A stretch of 13,995 bases of DNA from JBEKJU01 sp050011095 (lineage in GTDB: Bacteria; Desulfobacterota; Syntrophorhabdia; Syntrophorhabdales; WCHB1-27). The stretch is taken from assembly GCA_050011095.1 (NCBI GenBank), contig JBEKJU010000140.1:1-13995 (forward strand), in the 5' to 3' direction. The notes under the pieces are model-generated. The model did no database searches. It was not told the origin of the DNA and worked only from the letters and a program-made list of their open reading frames with translations. The stretch's first letter is position 1. The number at the start of each line of letters is the position of its first letter. A program made the position numbers and the translations under genes. Positions 6,207 to 13,900 of this stretch are shown here, one piece after another.

Positions 6207-6386
6207 TTACACTCCTACCCGATAACCCAACTCAACCAGGCTCTTACGAACTTCGTGAACATTACGGACAGTGTTTTCTCCCGCATCTTTAAGTTCTTTC
6301 CCGATCTGAAACATTGATATCGTTTCGGTTCCCTGTTCGTCCGCTAAGGTGATTAGTTCCTCAACCACTTCCCAAGTGTCGAACAT
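6207..6386 (-). CDS. Small hypothetical protein, 59 residues, with strong ribosome binding site
   Basis: The ATG at 6386 is preceded by GTGGAGG, about 7 nt upstream, and the frame runs intact to TAA (6209-6207). The product starts MFDTWEVVEELITLADEQGT and ends VRKSLVELGYRVGV. It is charged, has no cysteine, signal or membrane segment, and is predicted by eye to be two or three helices plus a short final strand. The stretch SMFQIGKELKDAG...VRNVHEVRKSLVELGY has the look of a small winged-helix DNA-binding unit (helix-turn-helix, then a hydrophobic strand), but this is inference. Codon use is ordinary and lacks the stops seen in surrounding frames. It stands alone between remnants; no promoter is clear. 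I do not recognise the family. Confidence 0.6.
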   Translation of the reverse strand: MFDTWEVVEELITLADEQGTETISMFQIGKELKDAGENTVRNVHEVRKSLVELGYRVGV

Positions 6387-6529
6387 TTCGTAACCTCCAC
6401 CTTCAGACAGTTACCTTCCTCCGTCTAAAGAGTATCATCGTCTGCTCACACATACCTCTTAAGCGGCATCGATACTTGCTTATCAATACACCGACCGTAA
6501 ACCCCTATGTAGTCGATAGGTAGGCTTAA

Positions 6530-6625
6530 CAAGGATATTTATTGGACGGTCTCGGGCGGGTAATCTTTAAGCCGTTCATATTGAATGAGCTGGCAGCAGC
6601 GATAAAGGACCGCACGTCCCCCTAA
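6530..6625 (+). pseudogene. Possible C-terminal tail of a receiver domain
   Basis: A 31-residue stretch ending at TAA 6623-6625 reads QGYLLDGLGRVIFKPFILNE and continues LAAAIKDRTSP. The order hydrophobic-strand, Lys-Pro-Phe, then helix with NELAAAI is that of the last strand and helix of a receiver, and it lines up with CRVLGKPLTKAELREGL in the nearby regulator at 6788-7165. A stop lies just upstream in frame, so no complete domain exists. The match is short and may be chance. Confidence 0.3.
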
Positions 6626-6762
6626 AGCGGAGCATCCAGGAGTCGCGAAGAATGTATACCCCTCAACAGAAGAAACGGTGCGTGAGTTCCGAACTTTCGC
6701 TTAGAGTATTGGGCGTACAACCGTCGAAGCCCTTCATCAGGTCGAGTTCTTTCATGCTCTAC
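6626..6762. other. No clear feature
   Basis: The only protein-like frame is a 30-residue minus-strand ORF (6755 to 6663, MKELDLMKGFDGCTPNTL...) with no ribosome binding site. It may be a remnant. The bases from 6387 to 6529 likewise hold no gene; a CCTAT/ATAGG inverted repeat (6504-6520) is the only structure seen. Confidence 0.3.
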
Positions 6763-6787
6763 AGAAAACGGTCGTCATGACCGACCG
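6763..6787 (-). terminator. Rho-independent terminator of the response regulator
   Basis: On the minus strand, CGGTCG and CGACCG pair around a 7-nt loop (plus-strand bases 6769-6787) and are followed by TTTTCT (6768-6763). The stem starts directly after the TAG stop of the regulator gene, so it fits as its terminator. Confidence 0.75.
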
Positions 6788-7165
6788 CTAACAACCGTGG
6801 GATAGAGCTCCCCGGAGCCCTTCACGCAGCTCTGCTTTAGTGAGTGGTTTACCAAGCACCCTGCAGACGCCTGCCGTCTTCGCCTTGTCGGGGGGAAGGT
6901 TACCCGGCCTGCCGGTCATCACGAGAACAGGTATGTCGGGACGGATGGAGCTGATTCTTTTGGCTATTTCGTCTCCCATCATGTCGAGCATCATGAGATC
7001 GGTAAGGACGAGGTCGAACTCCTCCGGGTGCCCGATGAAGGTCCTGATGGCCTCCTGGCCGGTTTCCTCAACCGTCACCTCATAGTCCATCTCCGTAAGG
7101 AGCTCGTATATCACCTCCCGAAGGAGGTCCTCGTCGTCAATGAAGAGAATCCTCGTTTTCCGCAT
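6788..7165 (-). CDS. Single-domain response regulator (receiver only)
   Basis: The 125-residue product is a lone CheY-like receiver with no output domain. It shows D10-D11, phosphoacceptor D56 (LVLTDLMMLDMMG), T84 (VMTG) and K106-P107 (LGKPLTKAEL). In the phosphorylation loop the usual MMPxMxG proline is Leu (residue 60), which may alter the loop. The start at 7165 (MRKTRILFIDDED) is chosen because the receiver fold begins there; the frame is open to 7468 but that extension looks like translated intergenic DNA. The ribosome binding site is weak (AAGAG). It is divergent from the hybrid kinase at 7531 and is followed by its own terminator. It is similar in sequence to the receiver at 2154-2519. 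It may relay phosphate from or to one of the neighbouring kinases, but specificity cannot be read. Confidence 0.9.
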   Translation of the reverse strand: MRKTRILFIDDEDLLREVIYELLTEMDYEVTVEETGQEAIRTFIGHPEEFDLVLTDLMMLDMMGDEIAKRISSIRPDIPVLVMTGRPGNLPPDKAKTAGVCRVLGKPLTKAELREGLRGALSHGC

Positions 7166-7357
7166 GCTCTTAACGTAGGCACTATACGAAAGCGGTATAA
7201 GGGGCCGGGGTGGGTTTTGGTGTACGTGGCTTTCGGTCTTTCCGGCACCGAGTGGGCTGTGCGAGATTACGGGTGTTGAACTCGCGAAACCCTCGCTACC
7301 AAAACAAACATGCTCCTTTCGCCAATATTTCGACTGCCGCCATGGGCGCCGATACGC

Positions 7358-7387
7358 TTTACACGTCAGGGCAGTTTTTGATATACT
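7358..7387 (+). promoter_or_regulatory. Promoter of the hybrid kinase locus, extended -10 type
   Basis: TTTACA (7358-7363, 5 of 6) is followed after 18 bp by TATACT (7382-7387, 5 of 6), with TG one base before the -10 (7379-7380). Predicted start is near 7394, about 137 nt before the ATG at 7531. It is the best-formed sigma-70 promoter facing a kinase gene in the window. Confidence 0.6.
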
Positions 7388-7530
7388 CAGGTCATGTCGG
7401 GCCCCGCTGTGAGCTGACCGCCTTCCGTGCGTCGGCCATTTAAGGACAGTTTTCGGGGAGATAAACATAGTAGTGAAGAATTCCAGATGAGACGCACTCC
7501 CTCACCGAATGCGACCCCGGAGGCTGCCCC

Positions 7531-8898
7531 ATGAGCGCCCACGAACTGGAAAAGCTCTTTCCCGGCGACAGCGAAATGAGCAGGTTAATCCGATCGGTGG
7601 ACTGGTCAAAAACGGAGATCGGTCCCGTCGCGACGTGGCCCCAGAGTCTGCGCACCGCAGTGAGCATATGCCTCGACTCGCGCCATCCCATCGTCCTCTG
7701 GTGGGGCCCGGAGCGCACGATGTTTTACAACGACGGCTATCGCCCGATGCTGGGGGAAAGTAAACATCCGCAATTCTTCGGCGGTTCGGGGAAGGAGTGT
7801 TGGGCGGAGATTTGGGACATCATCGGCCCGATGATGGACCACGTTATCGAGACCGGCGAGGCGACGTGGTCGGAGGACCGTTTCCTGCTGATGTTCCGCT
7901 ACGGGTACCTGGAAGAAACCTATTTCACCTTTTCCTACAGCCCGATTCGCGACGAGCAGGGCCGCGTCCACGGCATCTTCAACGCGTGTGCCGAGAGCAC
8001 AATTCGTGTCCTGGGCGAACGCCGCCTGAAGACGCTTCGTGAGATGGCGGTGGAGGCGAGGACGGCTCACGAGGCGGCTAAGCTTTGCACCGGGGTCCTC
8101 AGTCATAACCCGCAGGATATCCCGTTTTCCCTGGTCTATCTTCTGAATGACGCAGGTGCCGGCCTCCGTCTTGCGGCCCATACCGGCCTGGAAGCAGGTA
8201 CCCCGGCTAGTCCGGTCTACGTGGAGATGGTAGATACGGACACGACCGGTTGGCCCCTTGCGAGGGTGGCAGCGCAGGGGCAGCCGGAGGTGGTCGGAGA
8301 TTTGGCCGGCCGGTTTGATTGTCTGCCCACGGAGCCATGGGGCGAGCCGGCGCACCAGGCAATGGTTCTTCCGATTCTCCGCCCTGGACAAAAGCACCCT
8401 ACGGGTGTTCTGGTACCCGGGGTCAGCCCACGACGGGCCTTCGACGATGCCTACCAGGGGTTCTTCGATCTGGTGACGGGACACGTCGCCACCGCCGTGT
8501 CCAATGCCCGCGCCTACGAGGAAGAACGCAACAGGGCCGAGGCCCTGGCCGAGCTAGACCGGGCGAAGACCGCCTTCTTCTCCAATGTGAGCCATGAGTT
8601 CCGTACCCCTTTGACGCTGATCCTCGGTCCCCTTGCCGATGAGCTGGCCGAGCAGGTCGACAAGCTGCCGCCGTTACGGCGCGAGCGCATCGAGGCCGCG
8701 CACCGCAACAGCCTGCGCCTGCTGAAACTGGTCAATACGCTGCTCGACTTCGCTCGCATCGAGGCAGGCCGGGTGGATGCGGTCTATGAGCCGACCGACC
8801 TTGCCCGCTTTACCGCCGAACTGGCGGCCAACTTTCACTCGGCCTGCGAGAGTGCCCGCTTTCCGTGCGTGATACCGGCCCCGGAATCCCCCCGGTAG
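7531..8898 (+). CDS. Hybrid histidine kinase, N-terminal part: PAS, GAF and HisKA (frame broken in the ATPase domain)
   Basis: The 455-residue frame starts at ATG 7531 after GGAGG (7519-7523). Residues ~24-160 are the PAS-like sensor of a widespread kinase family (DWSKTEIGP, WPQSLRTAV, WWGPERTMFYND, YFTFSYSPIRDE). Residues ~165-330 form a GAF-like domain. A linker helix leads to HisKA at ~345-420 with phosphoacceptor H355 in FFSNVSHEFRTP. After CESAR (residue ~443) the sequence leaves the family pattern and stops at TAG 8896-8898. The expected next ~50 residues, including the N-box that holds Mg-ATP, are missing, and the rest of the ATPase domain resumes in another frame at ~8865. The protein therefore has a histidine to be phosphorylated but no ATPase domain of its own. 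No membrane segment is seen, so it is cytosolic. GC-rich codon use differs from the later part of the locus. Confidence 0.8.
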   Translation: MSAHELEKLFPGDSEMSRLIRSVDWSKTEIGPVATWPQSLRTAVSICLDSRHPIVLWWGPERTMFYNDGYRPMLGESKHPQFFGGSGKECWAEIWDIIGPMMDHVIETGEATWSEDRFLLMFRYGYLEETYFTFSYSPIRDEQGRVHGIFNACAESTIRVLGERRLKTLREMAVEARTAHEAAKLCTGVLSHNPQDIPFSLVYLLNDAGAGLRLAAHTGLEAGTPASPVYVEMVDTDTTGWPLARVAAQGQPEVVGDLAGRFDCLPTEPWGEPAHQAMVLPILRPGQKHPTGVLVPGVSPRRAFDDAYQGFFDLVTGHVATAVSNARAYEEERNRAEALAELDRAKTAFFSNVSHEFRTPLTLILGPLADELAEQVDKLPPLRRERIEAAHRNSLRLLKLVNTLLDFARIEAGRVDAVYEPTDLARFTAELAANFHSACESARFPCVIPAPESPR

Positions 8899-10841
8899 AA
8901 TTGCCGCTGGTCTTCGAACGTTTTCATCGGGTGAAGGGCACGGAAGGCCGCACGCACGAGGGGAGCGGCATCGGTCTGGCGCTTGTGCGGGACCTTGTGC
9001 TCCTCCACGGCGGTTCGATCGGCGCCGAGAGCGTCTTAGGCGTCGGGAGCGCCTTCACGGTAACCATTCCACAAGGAAAGAGCCACCTGCCCGCCGACCG
9101 GATCGGCGCGAACCGCAGTCTGGCTTCCACCGCCCTTGGCGCCGCGCCGTACGTCGAGGAAGCCAAGAGCTGGCTTCCCGCTGCCGCCAGATCGGGACGG
9201 CCAACGGCAGATGACGAGCTCCGGCCCGAGCACGTGCAGGCCTCGACATCGCAACCATCGCCCCCCGGGCACAGTGACAGCGCATCGAGGCCGCGCATCC
9301 TTTGGGCCGACGACAACGCCGACATGCGCGACTACGTCGGGCGTCTGCTGGCCGATCGTTTCGACGTCGAGGCTGTCGCCAACGGCCGGGAAGCGCTCGA
9401 TGCCGCGCAGCGTCAACTGCCCGATCTAGTGCTTTCCGACGTGATGATGCCGGGCCTTGACGGCTTTGGCCTGCTGCGGGAATTGCGCGCCGACGAACGC
9501 ACCCGTACGCTGCCGGTCGTCCTGCTCTCGGCCCGCGCGGGCGACGAGGCCCGCGTCGAAGGACTTGTCGCCGGCGCGGACGATTACCTCATGAAGCCCT
9601 TCAGCGCCAGAGAGCTGCTGACCGTTGTCGGCGCACAGATAGCGATGGCCCGCATGCGCCGCGAAACCGAAGCCCAGCTCCGCCAGGCCCGCAAGATGGA
9701 GGCATTAGGCACTCTCACGGGCGGTGTTGCCCATGAGTTCAATAACATCCTTTCCGCCATCATCGGGTTCACGGAGCTGCTGGCGGGCCACGCGGCCAAG
9801 GGAAGCCGCGACGAGCGTCACCTGGCGAGGATCATGGAGGCGAGCATCCGGGGCCGGGATATAGTAAGGCAATTGCTCACCTTCATGAGAAAGACCGAGC
9901 AGGAGAAGAAACCCTTGCGGCTCTCCAGCATTGTCAAGGAGACCGTGAAATTCCTTCGTGCTTCGACTCCGAGCACCATTGACATCAGGGTCGACGTCAA
10001 GAGCGAATCGGGCGTTATCCTCGGTGATCCGGTACAGATCCAGCAGGTCCTCATGAACCTTTGCACCAATGCCGCCTTTGCCATGCGGGAGAAGGGGGGG
10101 AGTCTCGACATAGCGTTGAGCGACTTCAGCGTCTCCCCATCAAGCAGAGACCCCCAGGACATCGAACCGGGGCTCTATATAAAGCTGACGGTACGTGATA
10201 CGGGAAGCGGTATAGCGCCCGAAATCATCGACAAAATATTCGACCCCTTCTTCACTACGAAAGAGGTCGGAGAAGGAACAGGACTCGGCCTGTCGGTGGT
10301 GCATGGTATCGTGAAGCAGCACGACGGCTACATTACCGTAGAGAGCGAACCCGGCAAAGGATCGACCTTCACGGTCTACTTCCCGAAGACCGCGAAAGGG
10401 TCGGCTACTGCTTCCGTCAGCCACGAAGCGCTCCCCACCGGCTCCGAGCGAATCCTATTCGTCGATGACGAAGAGGCCCTCGTGGAGATGGGTGAAGACA
10501 TCCTCACGGAGCTCGGCTACGAGGTCACATCCCGGATGAACGGCAAGGAGGCCCTTGCACTTTTGAAGGAAGATCCATCCCGTTTCGACCTTGTCATTAC
10601 AGACCAGACCATGCCCGAGATGACGGGCGTCGAGCTTGCAAAAGAGGTCCTCGCTCTCAGGGCAGATCTACCCATCATCATGTGCACGGGTTTCAGCCAT
10701 CTGGTCGATGCCGATAAGGCAAATGCATTAGGGATACCGGCATTCGCAATGAAGCCCCTGACGAAGGCGGAGATCGCGAAGACGATCAGGAAGGTGCTGG
10801 ACGAGCAAGTCCGGTTGCACCCTTCTTCTGGATACCGATAG
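8865..10841 (+). CDS. Hybrid histidine kinase, C-terminal part: partial ATPase, receiver, second kinase core, receiver
   Basis: The 658-residue frame overlaps the previous one by 34 bp and opens with GTG at 8865, which has no ribosome binding site. Residues 1-70 are the end of an ATPase domain: G1 DTGPGIP, F-box FERFHR and G2 GSGIGLALV, but no N-box. Residues 143-262 are a receiver (D149-D150, D192 in LSDVMMPG, K244). Residues 268-508 are a complete second kinase: H290 in GGVAHEFNNIL, N-box N402 in NLCTNAAFA, G1 DTGSGI, FDPFFTTK and G2 GTGLGLSVV. Residues 527-647 are a second receiver (D534-D535, D580 in ITDQTMPEMTG, T608, K630). If it is translated, by coupling or from GTG, the second kinase and receiver could still work. 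Before the deletion, the locus would have encoded one ~1150-residue protein. The first receiver and the second kinase seem to come from different sources. Confidence 0.85.
   Translation: MRDTGPGIPPVELPLVFERFHRVKGTEGRTHEGSGIGLALVRDLVLLHGGSIGAESVLGVGSAFTVTIPQGKSHLPADRIGANRSLASTALGAAPYVEEAKSWLPAAARSGRPTADDELRPEHVQASTSQPSPPGHSDSASRPRILWADDNADMRDYVGRLLADRFDVEAVANGREALDAAQRQLPDLVLSDVMMPGLDGFGLLRELRADERTRTLPVVLLSARAGDEARVEGLVAGADDYLMKPFSARELLTVVGAQIAMARMRRETEAQLRQARKMEALGTLTGGVAHEFNNILSAIIGFTELLAGHAAKGSRDERHLARIMEASIRGRDIVRQLLTFMRKTEQEKKPLRLSSIVKETVKFLRASTPSTIDIRVDVKSESGVILGDPVQIQQVLMNLCTNAAFAMREKGGSLDIALSDFSVSPSSRDPQDIEPGLYIKLTVRDTGSGIAPEIIDKIFDPFFTTKEVGEGTGLGLSVVHGIVKQHDGYITVESEPGKGSTFTVYFPKTAKGSATASVSHEALPTGSERILFVDDEEALVEMGEDILTELGYEVTSRMNGKEALALLKEDPSRFDLVITDQTMPEMTGVELAKEVLALRADLPIIMCTGFSHLVDADKANALGIPAFAMKPLTKAEIAKTIRKVLDEQVRLHPSSGYR
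9672..9779 (+). repeat. H-box module, copy 1
   Basis: These 108 bases encode AQLRQARKMEALGTL through IIGFTEL around phosphoacceptor H290. A gap-free hand comparison with bases 13881-13988 gives 84 of 108 identical, with most differences at third positions. It marks the point where the locus changes from the foreign-looking front half to the kinase type shared with the last gene. Confidence 0.7.
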
Positions 10842-10976
10842 GATTGCAGAACTCGGAGCCGGATAGAAAAGAGGACATACAGACAAGCGGAGGTCTCCTG
10901 GAAATCTCGTTGGAGAGATAGGTACTGGGAGCCCTTCCACCCCATACATGCGATGTAATTCCTGCATGGAGGTTCC

Positions 10977-13900
10977 ATGTCGAAGGTCATACCGGAAACA
11001 GAAACCGTAGTTGAGACCACGAAGAGGAAGTGGTGGCTCAGATTGCTGGAAGGGAAGCGCCATGGGCTTCGCTCGTTGCCCATGATGCTCTTGGCCATTG
11101 CCATCTTCTTAATCGCGGATTTTGGCTCCGGCCCCTGCCGTGCAGCGGGCGATCCACACGAAGTCCAGGTCGGCAGCGAGCTGGAATTTCCACCCTACGC
11201 CTTTGTTGACAAAAACGGCCAGCCGGCGGGATTCTCGGTTGATCTCATAAAAGCCGTTGCAGACGCCATGGGTTTGCCCATCAGGATCTCAACCGGCCCC
11301 TGGGATACCGTCTGGAACGATCTGGTGGCCGGCAGGATCGACGTGCTGCCCATCGTCGCGAAGCTGCCGGAGCGCACAAGGGTGGTCGATTTCAGCCTTC
11401 CCCACACGGAGACCTTCGATGCTTTCTTTGTTCGCAAGGGAGACCCTCCCATAAGGAACGTTGAAGGTGCGAAGGGGAAGGAGATCGTCGTCATGCGCTC
11501 GGATGCCGCCCATCACGCGCTTCTCGAGCGCAACTTCCAGGGTCGCCTGATCCTCGTCAGTACGATACCGGAAGGGTTGTCTCTGGTTTCGTCCGGCAAG
11601 CACGACGCATTCCTCTGCTCGAAGCTCATCGGAGCAATGGCTATCAAGACACATGGAATAAAGGGTCTTGCCGCCGGTCCTCCTATTTCCGACTATAAGC
11701 GGGTCTTTTCGTTCGCCGTGAAAAAAGGTGATGAAGACCTGCTGGAGAAGCTGAACCAAGGCCTTATGATCATCAAGGCGAACGGGCAATACGACCGGAT
11801 CTACGACAAATGGCTCACCGCCGACGAGCCCTGGCGCAAGTTGCAGAAATACATCGTTCCCGCCATCGCCATCGCGATAGCCGTCGCCCTGATTGTCGCC
11901 TTCTGGCTGGTGATGCTCCAACTGCTTGTAAAGAAGCGCACACGCCAGCTTGCCGAAAAAAATGAGATGTTGCGTCTGGCGCAAGAGGGCCTCGAAGAAA
12001 GGGTGACACAGCGCACGGCCGAACTCGCGCAGGCGAACCGAGTGCTCGAATCCGAGGTCGCCGAGCGCACGCGTACCGGGGAGGCGCTGCGTGAGAGCGA
12101 ACAGCGTTGGGCCACCACCCTTTCGAGCATCGGCGATGCGGTCATCGCCACCGACGTTGAAGGAAAGATCGCGTTTATGAACACTGTTGCGGAGGAACTG
12201 ACCGGCTGGACACTCGAAGGCTCTTCGATGAAGCCGGTGACGGAGGTCTTCAACATCGTCAACGAGCACACCCGCAGCGCGGTTGAGAGTCCGGTCGCCA
12301 AAGTGCTCGGGGAAGGGATGGTCGTCGGGCTTGCGAACCATACTATTCTGGTGAGAAAGGACGGTACAGAGGTACCTATTGACGATAGCGGCGCCCCCAT
12401 AAGAGACAAGGAGGGCAACACCACGGGCGTCGTCCTCGTTTTCCGTGACATCACCGAGCATAAGAAAGCCGAAGAACAAATCGCGAGCGACAAATATTTG
12501 CAACAATTACTGTTGGACCATTTCCCCGGCGTAGTGCTTCTGCTGCGGACGACAACGCGGGAGGTCATCGCGTCAAACCAGGCCGGCATTAATGTCGGGG
12601 CGGTGTGCGGATCAAAATGTTTCGAGACATGGGGGCAAAATCAAGACCCGTGCCCGTGGTGTCTGGCTCCGGATTTATGGGCGACCGGGAAAGAACAGCA
12701 TGTCGTTCTCGAAGCGGGTGAAAAAGTGATGGAAGCCCATTGGGCGCCTGTCGCAGACGATCTTTACATGCACTACGCTTTTGACATCACCGAGCGCAAG
12801 CGGGCCGAAGAAAAGCTGCAGGAGAAAGAGCGAGTGATCCAGCAGGCGCTGAGCATTAGCCGTTCCTTCACCTTCGACTGGGATACGGCCACAGATCAAG
12901 TGCGCCGCTCCGCCAGTTGCAAAACGATTTTCGACATCGACTACGACGAAATGGTCACTGCCACGTCCGAGCGTTTTTCCCAACGCGTTCACCCGGACGA
13001 CCGATCGCGGTTCGAGAAGCTGCTCCGCAACCTGACGCCCGCCGCAGACACCTACGCTGCGTATTATCGGCTCGTGCGCAATGACGGGAGTGTAGTGACA
13101 TTGGAGGAAACCGCCCAAGGCTTTTTCGATGCTGCGGGAAAAATAAAACGAGTCATCGGCGTTGCCACTGACGTCACCGAGCGTAAGCGGATGGAGGAGG
13201 AGCTTCGCAAATCGCACGACCAACTTGAGCTTCGGGTTTATGAGCGGACAGCAGAACTGGAGAGAACTTACCAGGCGGTCGAGGCCGAGGTGATCGAGCG
13301 CAGACAGGCAGAGGCAGCCCTCCGTGAAACCAACCGGCTCTTGAAGCTATTTACGGCCCAGTCTTCCAAAAACGAGTATCTCGACGCGGTCGTGGCGCTG
13401 CTGCAGGAGTGGACGGGCTGTGAAGGGGCGGGCATACGGGTCCTCGATAAGGCGGAGAATATTCCCTACGAGTCGTTCGTGGGCTTCAGTAGAGACTTCT
13501 GGGAGTCCGAGAACTTTCTCTCGATGCGCCGTGACCGGTGCGCCTGCATTCGTGTGGTGGCAGGCGCGCCCGAGCCTCAGGACATGGCCTGCGTGACGCC
13601 TTTCGGCAGTTTTCACTGCGAGGACACGATGACGCTCCTCGCTGGCCTTTCGGCCCAGGAGAAGGAACAGTTCAGGGGCAGGTGCATTGTCGAAGGCTAC
13701 GCGAGCGTCACGATAATACCCATCTCCTACCGGAACAGGATCCTAGGCGCGATTCATCTCGCCGACCGCACGAAAGCAAAGATACCCTTGGGAACGGTTG
13801 AATTCATCGAATCGGTCCAGCCGCTCATCGGCGAGGCCATTCACGGGCTTGCGGTGGAGGAGGAACGGACCCTGCTCGAATCCCAGCTCCGCCAGGCCCA

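Noticed and set aside
7243..7258. Sigma-54-like site CGGCACCGAGTGGGCT before the hybrid kinase
   Set aside because: GG-N10-GC spacing is right, but the -12 element GGGC matches TTGC at only two of four bases.
7166..7468. N-terminal extension of the lone response regulator
   Set aside because: The receiver fold starts at M (7165). The upstream frame is low in coding character and overlaps the divergent kinase promoter.
7606..8484. Open minus-strand frame of 292 codons
   Set aside because: Antisense to the clearly coding PAS-GAF region of the hybrid kinase; no start site and no known motif.
11289..12506. Open minus-strand frame of 405 codons
   Set aside because: It is exactly antisense to the solute-binding and PAS parts of the kinase gene, has no recognisable domain and reflects GC-biased third positions.
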